DNA of 64,000 bases from Sipunculus nudus. Its lineage: Eukaryota > Annelida > Sipuncula > Golfingiida > Sipunculidae. Location: the NCBI GenBank assembly GCA_026874595.1, contig CM049307.1:76484643-76548642 (forward strand). The letters are read 5' to 3'. This document shows positions 45,225 to 56,250 of the stretch, piece after piece (the stretch's first letter is position 1; each line of letters starts with the position of its first letter). A program made the position numbers and the translations under genes. Below the pieces are notes generated by a model, which ran no database searches, was not told the DNA's origin, and saw only the letters and a program-made list of their open reading frames with translations.

Positions 45225-45900
45225 TAAATGTACCACATAATATAATGCAACCACGAACTTTTGCGCAGCGGGATTGCTCGACCAAGTGAGTACTCAGTTT
45301 TTGTGCGTTATAATGGGAATGCAATTTTCAAGTACACGCCCAGCGCTACGGTACTACCATGCAAGATAACAGTACCTTACTGACGAATTGACGGGCTCGT
45401 AGGGCAACTTTAAATAGTGATGTTTAACATTAAACATTTTCATATAAAAATGATTTCTTTCATCATATCAACTACTCTGAAAACATTTCCGGTCAATCTC
45501 TTGGCTTTAATAAGATTTTTATGCATCGTATCAAATGTCTAGAGATCTTATGAGTAACATTGTACAACCAGGACAATAAACTAAGAAAGACTTGGACATC
45601 AGAACAAACTGCTCGCCCCAAACCGTAGGTAGCACGGATATTGCTAGTCTGCTTTTAATGGACTGAATCACTAGACAGGCATTGATCAGTGGTGTGTTGA
45701 CATTAAACAGTTTGGCGGGTGATCTGACGTCACAAAATCCCTCAGGATTGGGAAAAAACTCTTTTATGAACATCATGATTACTTATTCAGCGGTCCAACC
45801 ATAAAGTAGTTCCCCATGCTTCACCGACATGGAAAGCTTTTTATAGAATTATAGATGTTAACACAACACAGTCCTCACTTGATATCCTACCATATGACCC
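45225..45900. other. No recognised gene
   Basis: A minus-strand frame at 45,531-45,776 (MMFIKEFFPNPEGFCDVRSP...) has mixed composition but no motif I know; treat it as unassigned. The rest is featureless. Confidence 0.4.
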
Positions 45901-45906
45901 CCAGGG

Positions 45907-46100
45907 GCGGATCCAGGATTTAGGAAAAGGGGGGGGGGTCTAACCCAGAAGGACTAATAAAAATCCTTAAAAAAAGGTCATCAGGTCCGGAAAAGGGGGG
46001 GGGGGTCCAAGCCGCAAAATTACGTCTAAAACCCTTTAAAAAAAGTTGCTTCGGGTGAAAAAGGGGGGGGGGGGGGGTCTGGACCCCCCTCTGGATCCGC
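45907..46100. mobile_element. Small G-tract MITE
   Basis: GCGGATCCAG (45,907-45,916) and CTGGATCCGC (46,091-46,100) are perfect inverted ends. Inside are three A-rich/G-run units with G-runs at 45,929-45,938, 45,995-46,005 and 46,063-46,077, spaced 66-68 bp. The minus-strand ORF across it (repeated TPPPF) is a by-product of this array. Confidence 0.65.
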
Positions 46101-46109
46101 TTGTGACCC

Positions 46110-46960
46110 CACATTTGTATTCAGTATATACTGTGCAGTTAACCAGAACAAAGACTACCTAGACAGTGTATGCGGTATTTCATACAACAAGGATTGACTG
46201 GGTGGCATCACACAGGTTGGTATGAACTTTTATCGAATTCAGAAGCTCAGGTTTATTTTAATTTATGTTTAAACAAAGAGCCACATTTTTAACTTAGCCG
46301 AATGAAATGTATTTAGCCATATTGATCATCCTTTGTCTGTCGCCCGTTGGAAAAAACACGATTTGTAAACGTGCATTGTAGAACTTTTAAGGAGATCCTG
46401 AGAAATCTCCTTTGAAACACACAATTTTTTCTTCGAGCTACTGGGTACAGCATGATTTTTAGAAGACGGAAAGTCACACCCTTCTGAATGTCTAAGAGTG
46501 CTGAGAATATATTTCTGTTGGTTTATAAATCTGAAATCGGACTATCAACATGCAGAATTTAAACGACATTGGCCCTGAAAACTGTTGGTAGTATTAACAT
46601 TCGCATTCGCGCTTGCGCTGTTACCGAGTTGCTGCTGATGTAGGTCTAAACCATTCTAAAGCGTTTGCACGACACTCTAACAAAGCGGATAAAAACAATA
46701 TGCATCCAAGAAGGTTTGAAGCCACCTCGTGAAATAAATTCAAACCGTTCTGGGCAAAGTTTTATGAGTTCCCCGAAGACTGGTAGCAACTCCAGTATTT
46801 TTCAATTTGTGATGCATTTTCCCCATATATTTTTACCTGCAAACTTACAGCATGATGTAAGTTTGTCAGCCGTGGTTTCAACTAGCGCGTCATAAAACCA
46901 AGTGTGTATACATAGAATGACTCTTTTTATCAGGTTCTAAAGACTGTTGGCGCATCCTGT
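46110..46960. other. No gene; degraded family head
   Basis: At about 46,293 TTAGCCGAATGAAATGTATT, followed by ATCATCCTTTGTCTGTCGCC, resembles a very diverged head of the hairpin-headed family. No other feature. Confidence 0.4.
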
Positions 46961-46966
46961 GTTTTT

Positions 46967-48274
46967 TAGCTCAGTTGACTGTAAGTCATCTGAGCTTTAC
47001 CAATCAGTATTTGTCACTCTTTGTCCGTCGTCCGGTCGTCCGTCCGTTAACAGGGGCGACTTGACCTAGAACCTTCTTTCTTGATCTGAAGAGAGGCCCA
47101 TGAAAAGTCTCCTTGGAAACATAAAATTAGATCTCTGTTACCCAACATCTGAGTTATAGGGCTTCGAAGTACGCCCCAGAATAATGAAAAATTTGACACA
47201 AAAGCTCAAGTATCTAAACAACTAATACGTTGATCACCATGATTCTTTGCATGAATATGGAATGTTTCATCAGTTTCTGTAGACTGGTGGCACCACCTCG
47301 ATTTTTTTTGCCCCCGCCACAAAGTGGCCACAAACTGCTGGCGCCACCTGTATTTTTTTCTAATTTTTTTCGTATTTTCCTCTATTTTTGAGACTTTCAA
47401 AGATACGGTCGTCTGTTAACAGGGCACACATTGTAATCATTGGACCTGGAATCTTTTAAGTTGACATCCAGAGGTCCGTGAAAAATATCCTTGAAAGGTT
47501 TTAATTTGGTCTCAATACCCATATTCTCTGAGCTATGTGGCTCAAAAGTACACCCCAGAATAATTAAAAATTTCATACAAAAGGTCCAGTATCTGAACAA
47601 CCAATGCATTGACCACCATGATCCTTTGCATGCATATTGATCAAAGTGTTTCGTCAGTTCCTGCAGAATGGTGGCTCAACCTGGATTTATTTCGAATTTT
47701 AACGAATTTGCCCCCTATTTTTTAAATCTTTAAAGATGCGGTCGTCCGTTAACAGGTCACAAATCGTAACCGTTGGTCCTAGAATCTTCTTACTAAACAT
47801 CAAGGGATGTCTATGAAAAGTCTCCTTTGAAAGGTGAAAATAGGTCTCTGTTACCCATAATCATTGAGCTTTGGAACTTATAAGCACCCCCCCCCCCCGG
47901 AATAAATGAAACTTTGATACAAAAGTAGGGCTCAAATCATAACCATTGGACCCAGAATCCTCAAACTTTACATCATGAGATTTCTTCAAAAGTTCTGCCC
48001 AGAATCTTGAAATGGGTCACTGTGAACTATATACTAAGAGTTTTGTCAAATGTTTGAGAACCCCAGAAATGATGAAAATTACACAGAAATAACCAGATTC
48101 CTCAGAATGCTAGTGTGATTGTCATCAAATTTGGTGTGCTTATAGGTCTTGATGAACTTAAGTTAATATGCATGAACGATGATGCCACCTACATTATCTT
48201 AATTAATGCCTGTGCAAGGACATACTGTCAACATGTCAGTCGGCTGAGCGTCATGACCCATGGGTCACTTGTTT
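46967..48274 (+). mobile_element. Hairpin-headed tandem-repeat element, copy E3
   Basis: Head AGCTCAGTTGACTGTAAGTC plus ATCTGAGCT (46,967-46,995). Units anchored on GTTAACAGG start at 47,046, 47,414 and 47,748. A unit C-run (C11) lies at about 47,888. The tail is AGTCGGCTGAGCGTCATGAC plus CCATGGGTCACTTGTT (48,238-48,273). Between the last unit and the tail lies a block shared with E1 (GATGAACTT.AG.TGATATGCAT; GATGCCA..TACATT), so full-length copies have a conserved 3' segment as well. Confidence 0.75.
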
Positions 48275-48279
48275 ATGTT

Positions 48280-48613
48280 TTGATGCATTTTCCCTATATT
48301 TTGACACTGCCAACTAAAATCGATGGATCGACTGTGATTTCTTAGTATCCTAATATCCTGAAAGCTTGTGTGTTTATTATGTCATGTCCAAGCACCTTTA
48401 TCCTATAAGTCAACTCTGCGGAATTAATTTTCAAAGTTTTTTTTCCCTCAAATTTGACACCCCAGTTGCTTCTGCTATGGATTTAAAAAGTGGCGACTCT
48501 GCCCTCAATCTTCAAGTTCAAATACGCGGAATTTGTTTTATTACGTATTATTATGAACCCCATAACTTTTGAGGTAACACGCACACACGCGCGCACACAC
48601 ACACACACACATA

Positions 48614-48666
<53 letters not shown>

Positions 48667-49085
48667 TTGACACACCAGTTGTGTCTGTAATATTCCCTAA
48701 GGCGCTAAAAAAGCTTGATGATCAAGATCAAATCTTCAAAAATCTTTAATAATTGTGAAGGCTTTTGAATTACTAAAGATTTCCCCCTTACTTTAGGCCA
48801 CTAGTTGTTTCCGCAATTTCCTTTTACAAGGTAAAATCTGGCGACCTTGATCTTGATCAGCAGGATGAAATCAGCCGAATAATAGTTCATCATCTTTAGG
48901 AATTCTTGTGAAAGTGATCACTTATATATCGTCCTTATTCAGTCTTCCGATATATTTTACCCATCACCTTAAGGAAGACTCCTGTCGACTTCAGTTTCGG
49001 AAGGTCAAAGGTCAAGATTACATCTGAAGGTAATCTTAATACGGTTTTTAGATGATAATATTCCTGTTGTGAATATCAAGGCTTA
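48280..49085. other. Microsatellite and unidentified repeat-like DNA
   Basis: (CA)n then (AT)n at 48,580-48,662. TTTGACACCCCAGTTGCTTCTG (about 48,453) and TTTGACACACCAGTTGTGTCTG (about 48,665) flank it, showing a tandem repeat of about 210 bp whose unit also contains AAATCTTCAA-type phrases. No gene. Confidence 0.55.
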
Positions 49086-49088
49086 TAA

Positions 49089-49412
49089 GCTGAGCGTGAA
49101 GGCCCATGAGTAACTTGTTAGTTTTACCTGTCAATGTTACATACTGCTTCGAGCTCGATATGAGATATTTGCTATGACAAAGCATGACACTACATATTAT
49201 ACATGGATTAATATTTCACAGTGTTTCGGCTGTTACCAAGGTATCCACCTTCTGTTTTGATGAGCAAATACAATAAATAATTTACGTTGTTTGAACGCTT
49301 TCAGTAATTTTTAGTAAATGTGAAACAACAATGGCAAGATATCACTTATAAGGGTTACGCTACTTGATTACTGGTGGGTATGAAATTCGGTAAAACAATG
49401 CACAAATGATTA

Positions 49413-49460
<48 letters not shown>

Positions 49461-49595
49461 CGTATACAGGTAGTTTTATTTCATGTACTACAAAACTGTT
49501 TTGTGAGGACAGCTGACCAGCCGGCTGACGCTATAGGTACAAACTGAAGTGATCAGATATGTGGGTGAAGTTATTCATAATAGGTAGGATTAATC
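49089..49595 (+). repeat. Tail-linked 500-bp repeat, copy 1
   Basis: GCTGAGCGTGAAGGCCCATG plus AGTAACTTGTTAGTTTTACC, then TGTTACATAC, GATGAGCAAATACAATAAATAA, ATATCACTTATAA, an (AT)n tract (about 49,411-49,457) and CAGCTGACCAGCCGG..GACTC. The same order recurs at 54,153-54,645 with high identity. Confidence 0.8.
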
Positions 49596-49606
49596 TGGAG
49601 TTTTTA

Positions 49607-52114
49607 GCTAAGCTGACTGAAAGTCATCTGAGCTATAGCGATCACTCTTTTTTCCGGCGTCCGTCCGTCTGTTCGTAAAACCAGCCACAAATCTTAACCG
49701 CTGGTTCTGAAGTCTTCTTACTTCACTTCTAGGGAGGTCCATGAAAAATCTCCTTGGAAACCTAAAATTAGGTCTCTGTTAACCATATCGTTTAAGCTAT
49801 GGGGCTCTGAAGTATCCCGTAGAATAATTGAAAATTTGATACAAAAGCTCAAGTATCTGAACAACTGTTGAATTGATCACCAGTATTCTTTGCATGGATA
49901 TTAATTAATGAATGTTTCTTCAGTTTCTGTAGTCTGGTGGCGCCCCCTGTATTATTTAGAATGTTTACGAATATTTTCTCTTCTTTGAGACCTTAAAAAA
50001 TACGATCATCTGTTAACAGGGCACAAATCGTAACGACTGAACCTAGAATTTTCTTTCCAAAAATGCAGGGAGGTCAATGAAATGTCTTGGTGGAAACATT
50101 AAATTAGGTCTCTGTTACCCATATCCTCTGAGCTATTGGACTCGTAAATACACCTCAGAATAATTAAAAAATTTTTACGAAAGCTCCAATATCTGAATAG
50201 CAAAGGCATTGATCCCCATGAATTATTTGCATGGATATTGATCATGGAGTGTTCCATTAGTCCTAGCAAACTGCTAGCGCCACCTGTATTTTTTTTCAAT
50301 TTTTTCGTATTTTTCCTTTATTTGTGATGTGTTGAAAGAAGCTGTCATCTTTTAACAGGACACAAATCATAACCCCTGGAGTTAGAATCTTTTAAAACAT
50401 GACATCCAGGGAGGTCCATGTAAAGTCTTCATGGAAATCTGAAATTAAGTCTGTTACCCATATCCTCTGACAAATTGGGCTCATAAGTATCCCCCAAAAT
50501 AATTAAAAATGTGATACAAGAGCTCCCGTATATGAACAACTAATGCTTTGATTACCATGATTCTTTGCACGCACATTGATCACGGGGTGTTTCATTAGTT
50601 CCTGCAGACTGGTGGCGCCACCTATATGTTTTTTGAATTTTTACTTCTTTATCTCTATTTTGGAGACTTTCAAATGAAGCTTCATCTGTTGACAGGGCAA
50701 AATTCATCACCTACAATCTTCTTACTTATCATCTAAAATGGTCCGTGAAATGTCTTCATGGAAATCTGAAATTTGGTCACTGTTACCCATAGTTATGGGG
50801 CTCGTAAGTACCCCCCCCCCCCAAATAATTAAAAATGTGATACAAAAACATCCTCGTTCGTTTCCGGAGGACTCCTTTGAGACCCTTGGACCAATCTTTC
50901 CAAAACCCGGCATACTTGTATCTTCCTCTATGTAGTTGTGCGTAAGGAAGACAGGTGGCACCACCTGCATTCCTTTCTGTGCAGTACGAATCTGGGTGTC
51001 TTTTAGATAACAGCCTCTATCTCAAGAGTGGTTCAATGTATTGAACTGAAAATTTGCATGTCTATAGATCTTGGATTTTTCCATCTCGTGTTGCTACTGT
51101 TGGCGCCACCTACAATACATTTTGCGTAGCGTCCATCTGTGCATTTGCCATCTGTTCGACTTAGTGGTTCTTTAATGTATTGGGTTGAGACACTGCATAC
51201 TCAAATATCCTCGACACCTCCAGCTCGTAAACAAGACTGGTGGCGCCATCTGCAGTCGTTTCCCCTATATTTGCTTTTGGTGAAAATTGCTCATATCTCC
51301 TGAGAGAGTAAAGGTATTGGTCTGAATTTGGTATGTTCATCCATCTTTGACATCCAGACAGGGGGTGCCACCTACCCTTTCCGTTGTTGTGGAATAAATT
51401 AATACTCTTTTACACGGCAGATACACGTTGTCGCTTGTCAACTAACTGTTTTCTTGTTAAAAATGTAATAAAAAACTCCAGTATCTGAATAACTTATGCC
51501 CTGGTGGCGATGATACTTTTCCTGCATATTGATCATGGAGTGTTTCATCAATTTCTGTTCACTGTTGGTGCCATCTATATTTTTTCCAATTTTTAGGCAT
51601 TTTCTCTCTATTTATGAGACCAAACGAAATGGTCATCTGTTAACACGGCACAAATCGTAACCGCTCAACCTAGAATCTTCTCACTTGAAATCCAAGGAGA
51701 CTTATAAGAAATCTCCTTGGAAACCTGAAATTTGGTCTCTGTTAACCATATTCGCTGAGTTATAGGGCTCGTAAGTGCACCCAAGAATAATTAAAAATTT
51801 GAGACAAAAGCTCCAGTATCTGAATAACTAATGCTTTGATAGCAATGATTGTTTGGATATATATTGATCATTGAGTGTTTCATAAATTTGTGCAGACTAG
51901 TGGCACTACCTGTATTTCAAATTTTTACACATTTTTTTCTCTATTTATGAGACCTTCAAATGAAGTGGTCATCTCTCCAAAAGCCCACTGTAACCCATTT
52001 CTAAGGACTATTAACAAAATTTTTTATTTTTTCCACTCTAGCAGGCTTTTTGCTCATGGTTCACTATTCCATGAATTCAGCTGAGCGTCATGGCCAATGG
52101 GCCACTTGTTAGGT
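49607..52114 (+). mobile_element. Hairpin-headed tandem-repeat element, copy E4
   Basis: Head AGCTAAGCTGACTGAAAGTC plus ATCTGAGCT (49,607-49,635). Unit anchors at about 49,673 (diverged), 50,012, 50,352, 50,688 and 51,639 (340 and 336 bp between the regular ones). 50,940-51,480 holds a more diverged section with TGGCGCC(A)CCT recurring. The tail CAGCTGAGCGTCATGGCCAA plus TGGGCCACTTGTTAG lies at 52,078-52,112. No ORF. Confidence 0.7.
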
Positions 52115-52245
52115 TTGGTGAGGTTGTTGTTGGGGCCAAGGTGGCTATTGTGTTGAGCAGGTTCACAGGGGATTTGCGCGTTTACTTAACGTTACAAAGC
52201 AGTTGCCTGGCCTTGTGTTTATATGTGGAGGTCAGTTCTTTCAAT
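52110..52245 (+). repeat. 130-bp repeat, partner at 54,650-54,760
   Basis: GTTAGGTTTGGTGAGGTTGT, TTAACGTTACAAAGCAG, TGGCCTTGTGTTTA and ATGTGGAGG.C recur in order at 54,650-54,760. Confidence 0.75.
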
Positions 52246-52288
52246 TGCATCCTAAAGATCTAAATAATGTGCAATATTACGTTTAATA

Positions 52289-53332
52289 TCCAAAGTACAA
52301 TTATATCCCCAGACAAAGTCGGGGGATACTATGGTTTAGGCATGGTCGCGCCGCCGCCGTCTCCGCCGCCGCAGAGATTTCTTTCAGACGAGATAACTAA
52401 AAAAATATTTCACGGATCTTTACCAAACTTGATATGTTTATAGATGTGGGAGAGAGGACGAAGCTCAATTAAAATGAGGTCATGAATTTAATTAGGCGAG
52501 TGACCTTGAACCTGAATTTGTCCATTTTTGGTGAAATATCTCAAGAAATCTTGCATGCATTGATCCAAAATTCTAGTTGACCGAAGATCTTGGGAAGTGT
52601 TGTCATGTACCGGAAACTGGTGGCTCCTCCTAGTATACTTTTTTGTTTTCCTGCCGTTTAATCCCCCCCCCCCCCCCCCCATCATTGCCACTTGACAATA
52701 CTGTGAGCATTATAATTAAAATACCAATGGACTCATTTCTTTCATATCAGGCATATACATAGATATGGGTTTTGGGATGATCTAAATTTAAATTGGGGTA
52801 TGACCTTTCCTATGAGAGTGGCCTGGACCTTGAATATCATCATATATGGTGAAAGTCACAAAAAATCCTTAAATATGTCAATAAGGGATGCAAGGATTGG
52901 AAATCAAATCAAAGGGAACGAAGATCTTGGATAGTGTTGTCATGTACCGGAAACTGGTGGCTCCACATATTATCCTTTTCTTTTTCGCGCCATCAAATAC
53001 CCCAATCACTGCCACTTGACAGTACTTTGAGCATTATAAGTCAAAAACTAATGGACAAATTTCTTTCATATTATGTATATACATAGAAGTAGGTTATGTG
53101 ATGAGGTATATTTAAGTTGGGGTCATGACCTGTCCTATCAGAATGGCCTTGACCTTGAATATTCCCATATTTGTGAGAAAAAAAAATCTTTCTCAAGTTA
53201 ATAGATGGAAGAAACCATGGTGGCCTGTCAAGTGTCAGTATATGTTTTTGCAGATGGGGGTCTATTCTTGAAGGGGAGGAGGGAATTAATTGTCTAGGGA
53301 TATTATGGCACTTAGTGTGCCAAAAAATCTAG
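52289..53332 (+). mobile_element. Helitron-like non-autonomous element
   Basis: It starts TCCAAAGTAC after an A (52,288) and ends in a hairpin (TGGCAC TTAGT GTGCCA), then AAAAAT and CTAG (53,329-53,332), followed by T. A 5' TC, a 3' hairpin plus CTRR, and insertion between A and T are the diagnostic ends of Helitrons. Near the 5' end TATCCCCAGAC-AAA-GTCGGGGGATA (52,304-52,328) forms an 11-bp stem with one mismatch. Two internal units of about 325 bp share CTTGGA(T/A)AGTGTTGTCATGTA, CCGGAAACTGGTGGCTCC and CACTGCCACTTGACA. No helicase, so non-autonomous. A 5' copy lies at 55,020. Confidence 0.7.
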
Positions 53333-53339
53333 TTTGTTT

Positions 53340-53935
53340 ACGAGAGAAAAGGTACCTGGAAAAAAAGATGGACGAATATTAAGAAGAGAGTATTGATTGA
53401 ATGATGCACAAACGTTTAACTTAATATAACTGTTACCTTTAACTAATTCCTAATTTTGAATAAATGACAAATTTTCCACGTATCGGGCCAAGAACAACAG
53501 TCACGGCAGATTTACCTTTAATTCCATTACTTAACCCAGATATTAAAAATACACTGCTTTCTGAATTTCATTTCAGCCATTATTAGGGGATTTAGACAAT
53601 TTAACACAAACTACACCAGAGAGATGGGCTAGTCGTAAGAAGACAGCTACAGATCTTGTTCTTTTTTAAACATATCATTGTTGTAATATATAACAGTAAT
53701 TTCAGAGGAGAGAATTACATCGATGTCCTATTTGATTATTTTGAATGTTATGTTTTGTAATGCAGTGACCATATTATTAAGTCAATTGCCTTTCATTATA
53801 ATGTTCATCAAAAACCAACCTTTGAATATATACTTATTTCACTCAAATATACTCTGGTTGGTTTCATATTCGCGAGGTCAAAAGTTCGCGTTTTGCACAT
53901 TTCCTCTGTTACACAGAATATAACTTTTATTATAT
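53340..53935. other. No gene seen
   Basis: AT-rich spacer; short ORF at 53,723 has no motif. Confidence 0.5.
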
Positions 53936-53939
53936 TATA

Positions 53940-54190
53940 TAATTATATCATATATTATGTGAATAAAATCTAATGTACACAAATACTGTTCGTCAATGGT
54001 AGACAATTGGAAGGATCTGCAATTTTTTAAAATATTTATAAGGTCAATCTCCTTTATTTTCAACTTTGCTTTTAACGACGGGAGCTCTTACTCACGATGG
54101 TTTATTCTAATGGTAATTCCCCTTCCGCAGATATGGTGAAAAGACTAGTTAGTGGGCTGTGCGTCTACGCCCATGAGTCACTTGTTAGTT
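53940..54190 (+). repeat. 250-bp repeat, copy 1 (partner at 55,545-55,820)
   Basis: ATATTATGTGAATAAAATC, TGTTCGTCAATGGTAGA, GGAAGGATCTGCAAT, TTTTAACGACGGGAG and GAAAAGACTAGTTAGTGGGC recur in order at 55,545-55,790. Both end in the CTTGTTAG tail. Confidence 0.75.
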
Positions 54191-54645
54191 TTACCTTTCA
54201 ATGTTACATACGGCTTCGAGATCGATATGGGATATTTGCATTGACAACGTATCATCACTCTACAACTTGCACATGGATTAATATTTCACAGTGTGTAGGC
54301 TGTTACCAAGGTATCCACTTTCTGTTTTGATGAGCAAGTACAATAAATAATATACACTGTTTGGTCGGTTTCAATCATAATTAGTAAATATGAAACAACA
54401 ATGGCCAGATATCACTTATAAATGTTACGTTACTAGATTACTGGTGGGTATAAAATTTCGATAGCATAATGCACAAATTAATATATATATATAAATAAAT
54501 ATATATGTATGTATGTATCGTATACAATTAGTTTTACTTCATGTACAACAGAACTGTTTCGTGAGTACAGCTGACCAGCCGGTTGACTCTTCAGGTGCAA
54601 ACTGAAGTGATCAGATATGCGGGTGAAGTTTGTCATTATTATTGG
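54153..54645 (+). repeat. Tail-linked 500-bp repeat, copy 2
   Basis: Collinear with 49,089-49,595 (GAGTCACTTGTTAGTTTTACC through CAGCTGACCAGCCGGTTGACTC and AAACTGAAGTGATCAGATATG). A third, shorter copy begins at 55,787. Confidence 0.8.
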
Positions 54646-54920
54646 GTTTAGTAGGTTTGCTGAGGTTGTGTTGGGCTGGTTCACATGGGATTTGTGTGAT
54701 TAATTAACGTTACAAAGCAGGTTCTTGGCCTTGTGTTAACATGTGGAGGCCGGATAGTTCGCTTCTATTGTACGGAACTGACTTTCACATATATAATAGG
54801 ACTATATAAATATATAAATAAACTTTGTGGCCCAGGGAATAAGCTCACCAAAGTGTGACCCCTTGGATAATTAGTCTTGTTCTTATTGCAGAACGCTCTT
54901 AAGTGTTACGGGGTGACATA

Positions 54921-55000
54921 GGAGCGGTTCTAGCGAAGCGGTTGGTACGCCAGACTTGTGTGCCACCGATATGGGTTTGAATCCCGGATCGGCCCAGATC
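54921..55000 (+). repeat. tRNA-like sequence (SINE head or tRNA pseudogene)
   Basis: TAGCGAAGCGG followed by TTGGTA (54,931-54,946) fits a tRNA D-arm/box A, and GGGTTTGAATCCC (54,973-54,985) fits a T-arm/box B with paired GGG/CCC, at about the right spacing. The acceptor stem does not close convincingly, so it is probably a SINE head or tRNA relic, not a functional tRNA. Confidence 0.5.
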
Positions 55001-55019
55001 TCTTGTCTTCGTAACAATA

Positions 55020-55535
55020 TCCAAAGTATAATTTTATCTTCAGACAAATTCGGAGGATACTATGGTTAAGGCATGGTCGCTCCGCCGCCGCCGAGTTTTC
55101 TCTCAGAGGAAATAACAAAAAAAATTATTTCATGTATCTTTACCAAACGTGACATGTGTATACATGTGTATGAGGACGAAGCTCAATTAAAACTGGGTCA
55201 TGATTTTTATAAGGTGAATGATCTTGACCTTGAATATGTCCATATTTGGTGTAAATCACAATTCCTAAATATCTCAAGAATTCTTGATTGGATTGATCCA
55301 ATAATCAAGTTTACCGAAGATCTTGGACAGTCTTGTCATATGTACCGGAAACTGGTGATGTCACCTAATATCCTTTTCTTGATTTCGCGCGGTTTTATAC
55401 CCCCACCATTGCCACTTGACTGGCAGCATTATAAGTCTAAACCTAATGGACAAATTTCTTTGATATTATGCATATACATAGATATAGGTTAGGGGATGAG
55501 GTATGTTAAAATTGGGGTCAAAAACTCTCCTATAC
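55020..55535 (+). mobile_element. Truncated copy of the Helitron-like element
   Basis: A|TCCAAAGTATAATTTTATC then CAGACAAATTCGG..GGATACTATGG, GCATGGTCGC.CCGCCGCCG, GACGAAGCTCAATTAAAA, CGAAGATCTTGGACAG and CATTGCCACTTGAC. All are collinear with 52,289-53,110 but with one unit fewer. The 3' end (hairpin and CTAG) is missing; it stops near 55,535, where another repeat begins. Confidence 0.7.
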
Positions 55536-55544
55536 ACAGAGTAT

Positions 55545-55960
55545 AACCATATATTATGTGCATAAAATCAAATGTACACAAATATTGTTCGTCAATGGTA
55601 GAAAATTCGAAGGATCTGCAATCTTTTAAAATAATAATCTGTCAACACACACGATCTATTTTTATTTATGATATCAGTCCTTTAATTTTCAACTTTTCTT
55701 TCAACGACGGGACCTCTCATTCACCATGGCTTTATTCTCGTGGTAATTCCCCTTTCGCGAATATCGCGAAAAGACTAGTTAGTGGGCTGAGCGTCAAGAC
55801 CTGTGAGTCACTTGTTAGTTTACCTGTCAATGTCACATACGGCTTCGAGATCGATATGGGATATTTGCAATGACAAAATAACAAATTACACTACATATTG
55901 TGCATGGATTAATATTTCAAAATATTTTATTACCAAGGTATTCACATCCGATATGGATCA
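55545..55960 (+). repeat. 250-bp repeat copy 2 plus tail-linked repeat copy 3
   Basis: Collinear with 53,940-54,190 and then with the start of 54,153. TTTCGCGAATATCGCGAAA (about 55,753-55,771) is an 8-bp palindromic stem with ATA loop and recurs at about 56,082. Confidence 0.7.
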
Positions 55961-56024
55961 GCAAATGCCAAACAATGAATAATTTACTCTGTTGGACCGG
56001 ATTCACTCATTATCAGTAAAGGTG

Positions 56025-56115
56025 CAACATGGCTTTCAACGACGGGACCTCGAAGGTTTATTCTCGCGGTAATTACCCTTTCGCGAATATCGCGAAAAGA
56101 CAACCACGCTATAAC
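56025..56115 (+). repeat. Short repeat scrap with TCGCGA palindrome
   Basis: TTTCAACGACGGGACCTC and CTTTCGCGAATATCGCGAAA repeat the block at 55,700-55,775. Confidence 0.7.
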
Positions 56116-56250
56116 TTTTTTTGGTTCGCTCTTTGTAATACCGGTTTACGGTTGGAAAAGAGCGCGACGGTATTTTGGCAAATTTTCTTTGTAATGCGCA
56201 TATCTTTAAAGATTACTTTTAACTGTTTCTATATTCTTTTTAATTTTTAG

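Noticed and set aside
45531-45776. Minus-strand 81-codon ORF as a gene
   Set aside because: Mixed composition but no splice signals, motif or paralog in the window; left unassigned.
52488-52691. Minus-strand ORF starting with a Gly run
   Set aside because: The Gly run is a poly-C/G tract; the rest is the Helitron-like repeat.
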